Under the pieces are notes generated by a model. The model saw only the letters and a list, made by a program, of their open reading frames with translations. It had not been told where the DNA came from and made no database searches. This document shows, piece by piece, positions 11,931 through 24,007 of a stretch of 64,000 nucleotides of DNA. Source of the stretch: Lactifluus volemus (taxonomy: Eukaryota; Basidiomycota; Agaricomycetes; Russulales; Russulaceae); contig WTXI01000024.1 in assembly GCA_022376515.1 (NCBI GenBank), positions 62,001-126,000 of the forward strand. Direction: 5' to 3'. The translations under genes and the position numbers were made by a program. Every line of letters begins with the position of its first letter. Positions within the stretch are counted from its first letter, which is position 1.

Positions 11931-12930
11931 CTATACATCCTCACCGTACTCGTCTTGCACAGCCGCCAAAAAGTCAACCATCTGTGTATATGACCAAATC
12001 GTGAGTTCCATCCAGGCAAAAGGGAATACAGAGAATGCATGGGCCACAACGGGGAAGGCCATTGGCAAAGTTCACGTACCAGCTTGTGACGCTCCTCGGC
12101 TATCTGTCGTCCAGTTTCAGTCTTCATCTGCTCCCGAATGCGCAGCAACTTGTCATGAAAGTGTTGTATTGCCGATTCTGCTCCATCCGAGTCGTCATGC
12201 GGCGCGTTCAACGCGCATTTTAGATAAACCCCCTCCCCAACACGTAAGAGAGGAAACAGGTTTCAGTGGGGATAGATGGACACTTTCCGTTTCGTGATGG
12301 CACTGTATGCAGCACATCGCATGATCCCTACAGAAAAAAAGTCCCCATCATTAATCATAATCAGATGAGAGAGGGAGAGAAACGTACTGAATGCGCCGAT
12401 AGAGTCGAGCCTATCCGCATCTTGCACGCAATGCAACTCGACGCACGTCTCGTACCACGCACCGCGTTCGACCAAACTCACATTCTCCACAATCCGCACG
12501 ATCACCTCTGCCTGCCCATCCGCCTCGAGTTCGATCGCACCTTTACCTTGTCACCCTCGCGCTAAAGAATGGGAATAAAAATGGCGCGCGGGTCGTGTCC
12601 GTAAGATGAGGGGCGGTCGTATTTCTTGTCGAGGACGTCGTGTAGGAGCGCGCGATACGGAGGGCCGTGCGACGGACGCGGGGGACTAGTAAGGGATCCG
12701 GTTGATTTTAGGAAGATAACTTGCGATATGATGCGCCCTCACGCCGCGCGGAGAGAGCGGCCGGCGGGGAAATTGGGCTGACTGACCATCCCTCCATGAA
12801 CTGTTCGGCGGCGCGCACTATGACCGTCTCCTCCGCCGTAGGGTAAGGGGACCCGCTTTTCGCGTCGCAAGCGAATATTGTAGTGATGTGATGTGATGTG
12901 ATGGGCAATACAACAAGTTACTTTGTACAT
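11931..12930 (-). pseudogene. HD-domain metal-dependent phosphohydrolase, apparently damaged
   Basis: Pieces of one HD-superfamily hydrolase follow in order on the minus strand: ETVIVRAAEQFMEGW, RVRRTALRIAR, LLHDVLDKKYD (the HD dyad), VIVRIVENVSLVERGAWYE, CVELHCVQDADRLDSIGAF, IMRCAAYSAIT, IQHFHDKLLRIREQMKTE, and a last short exon MVDFLAAVQDEYGEDV ending at 11931. Such proteins resemble bacterial YedJ and hydrolyse phosphate esters using a metal held by His/Asp residues. The copy has several lesions that introns cannot repair: RIAR and LLHDV lie directly adjacent but in different frames, with the residues that normally separate them missing; an in-frame TAG occurs at 12562-12564; and one base seems to be lost at 12540-12541. 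The region around the first HD histidine is also hard to read. It is either a decaying gene or a badly assembled one. The 5' end is approximate. A (GTGAT)n run sits at about 12883-12903. Confidence 0.6.
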
Positions 12931-13171
12931 CGTAAGTAAATCGGGATTGGGAATCGAACTCGGATCGGTCAGGAAACGATTTCCGAGTCGGGGACAGAGC
13001 GTCGCTCGGTGCGAGAGCCAGCCGTGCTTGTGGGTCTAAATCTCTATAGATGACCACACAGTGAAGGAGCACGTAAGATGCGTAAATGTTCCGGTGAACG
13101 GGAGTTGGTTCCTAGGCCCAAAACTCCATGAGAGAAACGCCCCGTGGGGCTCAAGTGCGGACGACGCCGCT

Positions 13172-13942
13172 CTAGAGCGAGATGACCACTCGGGGCTGCA
13201 AGCCGATGACACCTCCACCTCTACCATCCCACTTGGGTATTGAGGCACGACAAACTGGACATCTACACACAAATATATACGATCAACTCGGGTCAGCGTC
13301 TTGAACGAGAAACGTACCTTGCAGCAAGGCTAGGCATTCCCATGCGTGCGGTCGCGGACCCCACAGCGGTGAACAAGCACTCACCACACATGATATGACC
13401 GCAAGGTGTAAGCGTCGCGTTCTTCGGAGACGCGAAGCAAATCGGACACGCGTAGGTGTGCAGTGGTTCGGGGTCCTGTAGGAGACTCGACGAAGGTGGA
13501 GTTCTAGGCGTGAGGTTGGACATGTTCGGGGAGGTTGGAGGTGCGGAATGCGGTCTATGAGGTGATGTCGAGGAATGTGGCAAAACGTTGGAGGCTTTTG
13601 GAGATGAGGCTGCGGTATCATGGAGGGGTGAATCAGGCATCGAGCGGGTCAATGCATCTTCAAGACCGAGTGAAGTTGACTGTTCAGAGTCCTGTACTAA
13701 AAGTCAGCAAAAAGGGAAAAGAGTGGTTGGCGTGGAATAATCACTAGATTCTCTGTAGTTGTAGCTTCAGATAATGGTATGAACGAAGACTCGTCGTCGT
13801 CTTGACTCTCTTGTTTCACTTTCTTTCCCGTCCTGGCGTCGGAAGCATTGTCTGACGACGGATCCTCGTCGTCGCAAACTTCCAACTTGCGTTTGCTCGC
13901 AGAGTTTTTGTTGTCATTAGAGCTAGGGAGTGTGGTGGGCAT
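13172..13942 (-). CDS. RING-finger protein, SLX8-like (SUMO-targeted ubiquitin ligase type)
   Basis: Three exons. The first encodes MPTTLPSSNDNKNSASKRKL and an acidic, Ser-rich stretch with KKVKQES; the second holds most of the RING; the last encodes CPVCRASIPKWDGRGGG and ends at 13172. The RING reads YACPICFASPKNATLTPCGH, then IMCGECLFTAV, and, after an 18-residue insert and the final intron (phase 2), CPVCR. That is the C3HC4 pattern with all eight ligands. The WDGRGGGVIGLQPRVV tail after the last Cys pair is typical of fungal SLX8 relatives. Slx8 with Slx5 ubiquitinates SUMO-modified nuclear proteins and protects genome stability. Total length is about 210 residues. The gene is divergent from the zinc transporter with only ~60 bp between the two starts. 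Confidence 0.8.
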
Positions 13943-14005
13943 GAAGATAAGATAATATGAGTGACCGTCTAAATTGCCATAAACATTCGTTTCATTCGTT
14001 CACCC

Positions 14006-16244
14006 ATGTTGACTCGCTCGACCTCGACCTCGACCTCGCCCTCGCTCTCCACTTCCATTCTTTTCTCTCTTCTCTTTTTCGTTTTCCTTTCAGGAATAGT
14101 GAGCGCCAAAAATCCTTCTGAGCACCTTATCGTACAGGCTCGTCTACATTTTCTAGTTCACATATTCCCTTTTACTAACTCCGGTCGCACGTGCGCCATG
14201 CCTGTCCCTGCCCTCACATCGTGTACCTGTCCTGTTAACTAATACAGGAAATAGAAATCGCCCAATGTCCACCCATCAGACAGCTCTCTGCCCTCAAGGA
14301 GGAGATCGCTGGCGATGAGTCGCCCTTGTTGCGTCAAGTCTTCAGACTGCTCTTTCCTTTTGGTCCCGGTTGGAACTCTGGTGAGCGATGTTGTGATTTA
14401 CGTACCCAGGGATTTTTAATCCTCGCGTTTTGCGGCCCTCCTCCTGCCACAGTTCTGGGGACGTTCTACATCAGTTCGTAGGTTTCCTAACAGATTTGAT
14501 ACACGCGCATACACGTGAAGTGACACGTTCGCGACTTTTGACAGCGTGCCCAACTTCATATTAGCTTTCATCCCAGCTGAAATTAATCCCAACACGTTGA
14601 ACACCATGACAGCCTTTGCGGTGCGTGTTTGGGTACAAACTCATCCCGGCCCGATCCGAAAAGGGCTTATTTGTACCGTTTAGACTGGTGGTTTACTCTC
14701 CGATGTCTTTCTTCACCTCGTCCCACATTCCTTTCTTGGAGAACATCAAGATGGTGCCGTGCATTTCGTAATGGTCGAGGAGAAGCGTAATATACTCGTT
14801 GGGTAGGTCCCCACTTCCAATCACGTCAATCTCGTGCTTCTTCTGCTTCCCCAATGACTGATTCATCCTAACATCGACGCACGTTTATACAGGCTCGGCA
14901 TCTTCATTGGATTTGCGGTTTTCTTTATGATGGAAAAAACCCTCCGGGTCCTAGGTGGTGGCGACGGTCACACGCATTCCCCTGAGGGACACGGGAATCG
15001 TGATAAAACGTCCGACAAGAGTGCCTCGTCTGCTATTGAGCCGAATAACACGACCTCTGGCCTACGGTCACGCCGCAAGGTCAGCGGCGAATATTCCAAC
15101 GTGGGCGAGCGCCCAGCCGAGGAAGAAAAGGGCCATATCAGTGGTCCTTCCAAACTATCGGCCTACCTCAACCTGTTTGGTGACTTTGTGCACAACATGT
15201 CAGTATTTCCTGAATTTAACCCTCGAATGCCTCCTGATGCTCTTCAACGTCAGTACGGATGGCCTCGCGTAAGAAGCTTTACTCCTGTTACGTTTTGACC
15301 ACACTGACCTTCAGCTCACCAACTAGCATGACTGCATCTTTTTATTCTAGTCCCTTGATCGGCGCCACTACGACATTGGCGTGCTTCGCACATGAGATCC
15401 CCCACGAGATCGCTGACTATAGCATCCTAATTCGCAGCGGATTTACGAAACGGCAGGCCATGCGATCTCAATTCATTACGGCCATTGGAGCTTTTGTGAG
15501 TCTGCTCGATTCACGTACATCGCGATGCCCTTACACGCCTCTTTTTGATCCCTTATCATTGTTCCGACACCCGCGTATCATTTCATCTACAAACCCCTAC
15601 ACCCGTTGGTCGGTCGACTGATTGCCTGATCTTGATCCGGCCGCTTTGCGTTTCGTAGGTTGGGTAAGCTTGCCACACCTACTCCCATGTAAGAAAGAAA
15701 TTGACCAATTATTTTTTTGTGCAGGACGTTCATGGGAATCGCGATACATAACCTGTCAGCATCTGGGCACGCAGAAGATGCGTCACCTGATCTTGCGGCG
15801 GCGGTTCGGCAAACTGCGAAGGATTACTTGGTACCACGGTACAACTTGCAGATCTGGTGCGTGCGCCTAAAAGTATGCTAACGAGATAAAGAATACAATA
15901 TTGCAAGTGCAGGTTATCCCCTTTGTCGCTGGTGGGTTCTTGTACATTGGCGCTGTCGCCGTTCTACCAACGTATGCCCAACTTGTCTTTGTTCTGATCG
16001 AACAATCCATCTCATTCCTGCCCTAGCCTTCTGGAAGAAAGCAAAAGCGGTAAGCAGGCCCTGCGTGAGGTACGCATGAAATATTGGTTTTCTTTCCTGG
16101 GGCTTCCACTGATACTCATGGAAAACCGTGTAGTTTGGGGCGATGGCGTTCGGGGTGCTCTGCATGTTTTTGGTAGCGTGAGTGTCACGCCGCTAGTCCA
16201 CGTCTGGTTTAACTGATGGGTCGGCTTTAAGTTGGAACGAATAG
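14006..16244 (+). CDS. ZIP-family zinc transporter (KE4/SLC39A7 type)
   Basis: A many-exon gene starting MLTRSTSTSTSPSLSTSILF, a Ser/Thr run followed by a signal-anchor. It contains the membrane-span signature GGLLSDVFLHLVPHSF, a histidine-containing loop (DGHTHSPEGHG) in the variable region, HNITDGLA, and HEIPHEIADYSILI, the two metal-binding motifs of the ZIP core. It ends with FGVLCMFLVAWNE. These features place it with KE4/ZIP7 proteins, which move zinc from ER or Golgi into the cytosol. Exons are joined by GT-AG introns; the last intron leaves only a 13-nt terminal exon. To keep the conserved GAFVGTFMGIA frame a five-base exon (GTTGG, 15659-15663) is needed between two introns. Convergent neighbours are absent: it is followed by the Nudix gene on the same strand. 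Confidence 0.92.
15659..15663 (+). other. Candidate 5-nt microexon of the ZIP transporter gene
   Basis: The exon ending at 15495 (GGA GCT TTT, followed by GTGAGT) and the exon starting at 15725 (G ACG TTC ATG, preceded by TTGTGCAG) cannot be joined in frame. The bases GTTGG at 15659-15663 are preceded by TTTCGTAG and followed by GTAAGC, so they have ideal splice sites on both sides. Including them gives AFVGTFMGIA, the sequence expected in the family. The flanking introns would be 163 and 61 bp. Confidence 0.7.
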
Positions 16245-16874
16245 AAAGAGACGCTCAGGTGCAAGGTGGTCGTGTGACAAGGTGGAGGAATAGAGCAGAA
16301 CTAATTTAAGGGGCGGTTCTAGTCTAAGCGTTTGCTAGTATAGATCTAGATGGAAAGGTTGCATGGATGGGCAAGTAGGTGCCTTCACATGAGAAATGAC
16401 AAAGATGTAGAAAAAAAAAATAAACTGAGACGGATCCGGGCTGATTGAGTGTTCAAGCCGAAGAACGTGCGCGAAAGAAAGCGGGTCGTTGGCTAGAGAC
16501 TCGCACCGTACCTTAACCCCGTCCACCCCCGCTTATTTACTTGCTCCGCATTCGTTTGGTCTATTTTTATTATATTTTCCCCTTCTTCGCTGTCGTTTTT
16601 AACGGCACTTGACTTCCCAACCGTCAATCTTGACATATCCCCCCCACCTTGTCCCTCCAAGTCTTCTTGAAAATAGCACGTCAACGAGCTCGCATTACGT
16701 TTCCTTAGACACCGGGACATCTACATCAGTCACGTCGGTTCCGCACATTAGCCCCCTTCGCTACCACTCGACTCATGAAGTCAACTTAAACGACCCTTTC
16801 CAACTCCAGTTGACGTGTTTTCTTCCCTCCACACTACTACCACCTCCACACTTTGTTTTACCCCTCTCCCCCTC
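16245..16874. other. Intergenic region upstream of the Nudix gene
   Basis: About 630 bp with a pyrimidine-rich second half (16600-16870, many CT/CA runs) suggesting a promoter and 5' leader for the downstream Nudix hydrolase. No convincing coding sequence was seen; the short open frames here have no conserved features. Confidence 0.4.
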
Positions 16875-17477
16875 ATGTCCACAAAAGGTCGCTCAACACC
16901 TAGGGTCGTGTGCTGCGCCATTCCTATTGCCAGGGCAGCTGGCAAGGTCCTCGTCATCACCAGTCGAAAACGTCCAAATTATTGGGTTTGTGAGTACCTC
17001 TCCTAATACTCTCACCCCCACCTTCCTAGGGTGGTCCCTGAAATTTTTTTTTTTTTTGGTTCTTGTCTGCTGACTTGACTTTGCTCTCTTCTTAGTACCC
17101 AAAGGCGGTTGGGAGTCCACAGACGTTGTACTAGAGGCTGCTGCTTCGAGAGAGGCCTGGGAAGAAGGTCGAATCCCTTTGCCCCTCTACCCGTCCCACC
17201 TCATCCTGACATACCCCTCGCCCTTTGTTTCCCTCTGCTGTTTACTCCTCCAGCTGGTGTGCGTGGCACAATTACACGCTTCGTAACCACCATTCCGACT
17301 GCTGCGTCCACCTATCATTTTTACGAACTCGACGTCGCAAGCCTTGACTCGGAATGGCTAGAATGTAAGGAAAGGCGACGAGAATGGGTCGATTTCGCGG
17401 AAGCTATGCAGCGTGTCGCGTGGAAGCCAGAACTTGTCCAAGGCCTTGCATTGTCATCCTTAGCGCCGCGTCGGTGA
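16875..17477 (+). CDS. Diphosphoinositol-polyphosphate phosphohydrolase (Nudix)
   Basis: Three exons: 16875-16990, about 17098-17169 and about 17254-17477. The protein starts MSTKGRSTPRVVCCAIPIA and has VLVITSRKRPNYWVLPKGGW followed by the Nudix box: G-x5-E with REAWEEAGV, complete in the spliced frame (the E-E-A-G-V part crosses the last junction). The PKGGWE start of the box, the short ~155-residue length and the aromatic YHFYELDV strand after it fit the DIPP group (yeast DDP1, fission yeast Aps1). These enzymes cleave pyrophosphates from diphosphoinositol polyphosphates and diadenosine polyphosphates, and also act on polyphosphate. All metal-binding Glu residues of the box are present. The C-terminus (KPELVQGLALSSLAPRR) has the final helix seen in the family. 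Confidence 0.88.
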
Positions 17478-18984
17478 ATTAACTTTGTGCGGTGACGCAA
17501 TGAACGAAGCCACCTTCGTCCACATGTCCATGCCCTACCGACATTAACGGTCAGCGTGTGCGCGTCATAGCTTAACGTTTTCCTTCATTCACGATCATAG
17601 AGCTGATACTCACATTGCATTAACTTACTCGCTTCCGTTGTTGTCCCCTTTGCATGATACCTTTCCCGACGCAATACGCAACATTCGTATTGCCTCTACT
17701 CGTCCTTTATCTGTCGAAACGCCACCGGTTTCCGGTGCGACACTATCCTCCGAGCTTGCATGCCCCCGTAGCCACAATTCCTCGTCATCACCCCTCTTTG
17801 TACACATTGATGCAACATCACTAGAAATATGTTGTCTCGTTCGTGCATACCACCGCCAGACTTGCTGCATGCATACATACATATTGTGTTACTGTGGAAT
17901 GACAATTGGCACTGCTCCCTGCTTATTGTACCGATGCATATAATTTTTTTTTCTCAACGTAATGTAGCATAGATGTTCATCATACGTGGTCTTTGGGTTC
18001 TGTTGGACAAATTTCGTCGCCTCGTGTGATGTTCAAACATGATATGTCATGACATGACGCAATTGCCGGCATCGGGTCAGGGCCTTGGCTCCGAGTCAGG
18101 TCCGCACCTCTCCTATCGTATTCCAAAGCTTCGCCACTCCCAATAGTCACTTGACACAGAGGCAAAACTATTTGGAAAACGCCACATCACCTTGCTGCGG
18201 TTATCCATTTGGCGTCTTGGGGTCTTGCTCTTCCCGGACCCCGCATTTAGTATCCACTTGTTGGGCTTCCTCTCGTGGTTTGGCTATCGTTCGTTTCATC
18301 ACTTGTGGCTTCTTCGCCTACCTTCTACCACTGGTTCCCCTTTGCTGACCTAATGGCCCATCACTTGATTCCGTTTCCGAAAGTTACCTCCTCGGAGTTC
18401 TCACCGGTGGGTATCAATCGGTCACTGTGTACGACCTGAAGGGTACTCGAAGATTATGTCCACAAAGCTCTTAACCAAGCCACTGTTTCTACCTTGGCCG
18501 TTTGTGGCCCAACCTAACAAGCGTGTGTCGCTCGCGCGTGAGACCTCTTCTACTGTCTCTTTCTGCCGGGCTAGTTCTCTCCTTCTCTCTGCAGTACTCA
18601 GTAAATGCTGTGGGCCATCCCTCTTTGTCCGCTATAGTACTCGTGATGGCATATACGCGTCTGATTTCTCGATGATCCACTGGTATTGTGGATCATTTCT
18701 TATATGTGGACCTACCGTTATGCGTTGTGGCTCCCCGACTGTACAATACCCTGTCCACGATATTTCGGACTGTGAGCCCAATGGTTGCCTGCTTCACAAT
18801 GTGGCTATCAATGTCCGCAGCCTTTCTGTGGTCTTTCGCCTCACAAGTAGGTCATCTTTGCGGTTCCTGGGGCAGGCATTAAAAACCACTAGAGCAACTG
18901 GTTTCCTCTAGTATCTTCTCCTCGAAACTCGATCAAAAAAAAAAACCCTGGTGTCTTGACTTTGATCCTTGAGTTATTCATCTC
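17478..18984. other. 1.5-kb region without a supported gene
   Basis: Several short open frames occur, the longest on the plus strand at 18456-18911. Parts of it (about 18690-18880) are hydrophobic and read like membrane segments, but I could not link them into a gene with proper splice sites, and no family is recognised. It may be a degraded membrane-protein gene or simply the promoter of the gene at 18985. Confidence 0.4.
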
Positions 18985-20765
18985 ATGGCCGACTCTCTTT
19001 CCTACGATAGCTTTCAAAACACGCTTTCCCGAGGCCGGCCCTCAACACCTAGCCAGAATTTGCGCCCGTTCCCCATCGAATCGCCACCGGCTCGCAAAGC
19101 TCTTCCAGAAACCCCGCGTCGGGGAAGAAGTTCTCTCGGAACTTCCCCGGGCGTTCTGAGCCCTCAAAACAGTCCCTTGACGTACAGCGATGGGACTCCC
19201 GTGAAACTTTACACGCCCAGGGCTCACGCGGAGGCGCGACGTCGGCAGCGCGTCTCCAGCCCAACAGGAAGAATACAAGGTCGACGCCTGTTCTCCAACG
19301 TGGCTGAATCCCCGACTCGTCGCCTCGTCGCAGCTGCGAGGGAGACTGCAGGTCGCTCGCTTTCACTAGGCGGGATGCTGCCCGATTCCGCCACCAAACT
19401 TGAAGATCTTGGATCTCCTCTTCGCCCCGGACGCTCGCGGTCTCGCGTGGCGTCTTCTTCGTTCACAACTACTCCAGCTCTGGCCCCCGAGCCTCTTCCC
19501 GGCCCTGTCATAATCCCGTCAGGGCGGCGTGAACGGCATCCCGCTCGGCCTTCCATCCGCTTGCTGTCCGTCATCAACAAATGCTGGGACATGGAGATGG
19601 AGAAGGAAGTCCAATGGGCGATCAGGGACGGACTCATGGGAGGGCGTTTGGAAGAACGCAATCGCGAGAGAATTTGGTACCAGCTCAGCTCCTGTGTCGT
19701 CTCCGTATGGCCCACTTTACACGACTGGATCATGAATTACACACCGGACGACACCGATTGCCCCTGGTTCTGTCGGGCGGAAATACTCCAAGACCACTAT
19801 TTTGATTGGGTGATTGACCCGAACCTTGCGCAGAAGCAGTCTTCTCAGGAACGAGTCGGTTTTTCCAGTACGTTTTTGTCTGTCTCCTTGAAGCGATTGA
19901 GCTGACCTTTCTGTTTGTAGTGTCCTCTGAGGCATTTGAGAGCGCATGCGCACTCGTACAACAGCTCGCTGCTAACCATGAAAATCGCCTTGAACAGCTT
20001 GTCAAGGCTGACGTCAATCCTTTCTTCATCATCTATGCGTTCGCCGATTCCAAGCTTCCCCTCCCTAAAGGATTCAGTCGACAACTCTTTTGGAAACACC
20101 TCGACGCGATCCTCTCATTCCAGCATTGGAAGGGTCTCGACTACACCTGCGACTTCGCGTCAGGTAGCATTGGCCCACGCCGCGCCATCCTCACGAGGCT
20201 GCACTTCCCGCCGGAAGAAGATCCGGAAGACATCGTGGCAAAGCTAGCCGCTCTCGCCGAATGCGGCAATATTCCCGAGTCGGCCCGGGGGGAGCCTCAC
20301 CATCTCCCCGTTCATGTGCTCCGTCTGGGCATCTTTGAAGACTATTGGGGCGCTCGATCCGAGCAGGCACGTACTGGTACCAAGTGTCTGACTTGAAGGA
20401 CGAAGAGCTCGTCGCGCCGTTCGCGCTGATCGACGTCTTGTCGCGATGGCTCCCCGAATGGAGCAACAGCGTCCTCAGAATTTTCACCAGCGACGTTTGT
20501 CTCATGTGGGGCATCCGCGGCGGTGACAGCACCCCGGACCTGTGGAAAGTGGTGCGCGCGCTCTGCGAGCAGTACAACGTGGTGCTGCGCGCCAAGTTCC
20601 TCGAACCGTTCGAAGACCCCTTTGTCCACCACAACCGATCGCGTGACCGCCGTTCCTCCCCGGCACCCTGATATCGCGAACGAGGCCCTGAAGCAACTTG
20701 TAGGGTGCAGTTTGAACAACAAGGAGGAGTCGTACCGCGCTATTCTGAACGATCTGATGGTATAA
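18985..20765 (+). CDS. Lineage-specific protein with putative RNase-H-like domain
   Basis: Exon 1 is 18985-19868, intron 19869-19919, exon 2 from 19920. The first ~200 residues are basic, Ser/Pro/Arg-rich and probably disordered. From IRLLSVINKCWDMEMEKEV onward it is folded and helical, with PFFIIYAFADSKLPLPKGFS just after the intron. A C-terminal block contains LRLGIFEDYWGA, then DLKDEELVAPFALIDVL, RIFTSDVCLMWGI and LWKVVRALCEQYNVVL. The spacing of Asp, Glu and Asp in that order with intervening strand/helix pattern resembles retroelement-type RNase H. Two one-base frame breaks lie in exon 2: a missing G at 20366-20367 and an extra C in 20617-20620; the C-terminal frame then runs to the stop at 20763-20765. 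A paralogue lies at 25333-26974 on the other strand. The function is unknown; the RNase H reading is my inference. Confidence 0.55.
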
Positions 20766-23700
20766 AAAAACGTATTTCAATTAGCATGTGCCTGGGCGCA
20801 TCGTGATCAGAAGGTTTCTCTAAAACTCTCCTCACTCGTAATCATTGTGGCTACGCTAATCCCCTCTAAGACCACCTCAGAATATAGGTTAAAAAAGAAG
20901 TATCGCTTGGCTTAATTAATTAAATCGACGTCCTCTAATCCAACTTGTACCTTTCCATTTGCAATGTTATGGTAATCATGAATAGGTATCCAATCCATCA
21001 CCATGAGGCAGGCGATAGTGTGAGATGTGTAGTCACAGCCGCGGCGCTTCCAGATCATGGAAGGGGTTGGTAGTAGTTGCGGTGTATGCCGAACGCTCAT
21101 CATATTTAATTTGAATAGAAAATCCTGTCAGATGAAGCACTTTGAGGTCATGGTGCGAGCTGTGGAGAAATAGATATGATGCAGGGATGTGTGGCTTTCC
21201 TCGGGACGTCAGTTTTGCCGGTGTGCGCTCCAGTTCCAACGCCGATCCTGAGACTTTGTCACATGCCATCAAAAAAGAAAGCTTCCATGCACGTAAAAAA
21301 ACCTAGTATAGGTGAGCACACGACATTGATTTACCCGGACGTCGTCCTCCTCGGGTTTTTGGCAAAGGCACGAGTTGCGATACGTGTACCTGGGAAACCC
21401 AAATTGCGGCCACGAGGGATAAGGAGAGAGTGATCCAGATCTCTCTCTGGTAGGCACATGGAAAGTGTCAGAGAAAGTTTTTGCAGCGTGTGGCAAAAAT
21501 GGTGGGGGGGCACGCGCTCAGAGCGGATTGTTCGTCATCTATGTGAACATTCAGTTGCGCCGCCGCCGATCCAAAAAAGACATCAGAGAGGGCTTGCAGG
21601 GGTGCAAGGGGATTGTTATTAGACCAATTTGGACCCAGACAAGCGACGGAGGATCGGGATGCCCGCCGCCCATGCCCGAGCCACCGCGTAACGCTTTGTT
21701 GGATATCGTTCTGGATTCCCTCGGAGCAACAACAGAGCCGATGATCTCGCTAAATCCCGTGACCAGATTCTTGGGCACTTGTCAGGTACGCCCACACGAC
21801 GGAAAAAAAAAAGTGGGTGGGAATTTACAGCAACCCACAAAGGCTTTTGCTTGTGGTTGAGGGGGGAAGGGACTGAATTGGGCTAAGTATTATGGCAACG
21901 AGGGGTGGGTGACCAACGCATGTTGTGGAGTGATTGAAAAAAAAAACACTTTGAAAGGGAGAGATGAACCAGGTCCGGCGCGAAGAAGACGGATACTGTG
22001 GAGCTGAGGGAAAAAATCAGTCGACACGCGAAATTTGTGGGCACGGGCATGTAGAGAGTAGAATCGATGCGTGAGGGATATCTGGGGCTAGGGGACTAAC
22101 GTAAGTTCGTCGCGGTGGTGCCACAGATTTCCAGAATCCGACCAGTTTCCTGATACCCCTCGACGATTTACTATTGTCGTGGAAAACAGAACGATCTAGG
22201 TGTACAAACAGAGTCAGATATTTCCATCGAGAACGGATATGTATAGCTCGTACGAATACGATGATGTCGTCTGCAACGCCTCCTTATTGGCAGCCTTCTG
22301 AATGTTCCTTATCGAATTCTTTTCCTAGGAAAGATGAAATAGTACCAGGTTTTGCGAGTGGTCATTACAGATCAATACAGTAAAATGGTCAAACACCGCT
22401 CAATGTATGGCCAAACAAGGTTGGGGGAAGCCGACCCTTGTATGCATTTATGACGGAAGACATCTACATTTCCGGACTCTGGCCTCACACATAACGGCAC
22501 ATTGGATTCACCAAGGATTCACGTAAACCTGTGCCATAACACGATATCTTGCACACGGTAAATGTGGAACATCAAATACTCGCAGCTTGAGGCCCGGGTT
22601 TACGATCGCATTTCAGGCGAGATGTCAGCGTAACTCGGCCATGGCAAGGGAAAAGAAGCAGGACTTGATGGGGCTTCTCGCTTGGTGGTTCGTCATACAG
22701 TCTAAACAGTGGGGATAAGTTTGGTGGAGCCAAACAACGCGCGGGTGTTGGTTCCCATGCTCCGGTTATCGGAGAGGGGTTGAACGGCGTCCGTCCGTCC
22801 GTCCGTCCATCGACGTTTTTTTTCCCACTGCACAAATCTAATAGAGGGTTCCCGGCTCTTGGTACCAAAAGACCCGTCGTCGTCCCCAGTCTCAACTGGT
22901 CTGCTTGGGAGGCCGCGCGAATAGCCAAGTAAATAAATTTCTGATCATGCTTCTTTGCATTCGAAATTTCTGTTTTTCGAAAGAAATACTCGAACTGGAA
23001 TTTCAACATCATCATCATTTTTATCAGGGGTTGTGTAGGCAAAAGTCGCACAGAATTACTGTATGAACCTGACATTTATTTTGCGGGGGTTGAGGGGGAC
23101 CACACGGTTCGCGCTAAGACACATCGCGTGCCAAAAAAAAAATTCGTCTGAGTCTCTTCTTGTGCAACATCACTGCTTCCGCCGATCAGGCACGGGCGTA
23201 GTATGTGTTTGCAATCGGAGGCGCCTTGCATAGAGTAGAAGATTTCGTTGGAAAGGCACTAAAAGGCACTAGTTAATAAGAGAAAAAAATATGTCGAGGC
23301 ATCATCCAACGCCTCCCCAAAAATAGTACCACTGTAGTGACATCAAGTTGGTGGCCAAGGCATACAGTTAAGTCCACGTTGCGCTCCAACTTCACGGAAG
23401 CGAGGGGTCAAGCTCCTTGCCCGGAGCTGTATTCGGAGTCTCGTCGTCCTGTCAATCCGCATAAAATTCTGTCGGAGCCTCCAAACTCCAAAGGCAATAG
23501 CGCTCATTGACAAAGAGTTTTCTTCGCTGATGAGAAGATCGAGAAGAAGGATCCACCCGGTCCCGCCCCCATAATTTTATGATCAACCCCCAATCTAGGT
23601 ACCTCTCCCGACGTCCCTGCCCCAAGACCTGATCCGGAACGCATCCATCAGCGCTTAAATATTTTTTTGGTGTGTTCAATCTTCGGGAAGCAGGGTGGGG

Positions 23701-24007
23701 TTCCCAGTCATACTGTGATGGTGGCTGTACGACTACCTATCCCAAAAGGGTGGATGCCGTAACATTGTTTGGAAATGCCGCCCAGAAGTTGCATGAAGGG
23801 CGTCATTGGGCGCTTTCACATGTTTGCTCGGAACAGTGCGGGATACCTTCACAAGCTCGTTGAGGAAACGTCATGCAAGTTAGAGCCAATTGCTCTGATA
23901 GAGTGAAATCCTATAGGGCAGTTAGAGATCGAGTTCGAAAGTCCCATGAAGATTAACGATAGAACAGTACAACGATATACTTGACACATATTATATGAAG
24001 CATGATC
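20766..24007. other. 3.2-kb gene-poor region
   Basis: No gene with conserved features was recognised on either strand. Open frames are short and lack splice-compatible partners. The region contains poly-A/T tracts, a tetranucleotide repeat at 22789-22808 and no tRNA-like or LTR-like ends that I could identify. It separates the two RNase-H-like paralogues together with the bHLH gene. Confidence 0.45.
22789..22808. repeat. Tetranucleotide microsatellite (GTCC)5
   Basis: Five uninterrupted GTCC units in non-coding DNA, followed by a degenerate copy. Ordinary simple-sequence repeat. Confidence 0.8.

Noticed and set aside
12935..13020. tRNA-like segment (GAGTTCGATTCCC on the minus strand)
   Set aside because: The TTCGATT core looks like a T-loop, but the flanking bases do not pair into a T-stem and no matching acceptor stem or anticodon arm could be drawn.
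18456..18911. Possible small membrane-protein gene on the plus strand
   Set aside because: Hydrophobic segments appear in two overlapping frames, no consistent splicing links them and there is no family resemblance.
21465..21860. 131-codon open frame on the plus strand
   Set aside because: Contains poly-Lys from an A-run and no conserved features; the opposite strand is equally open.
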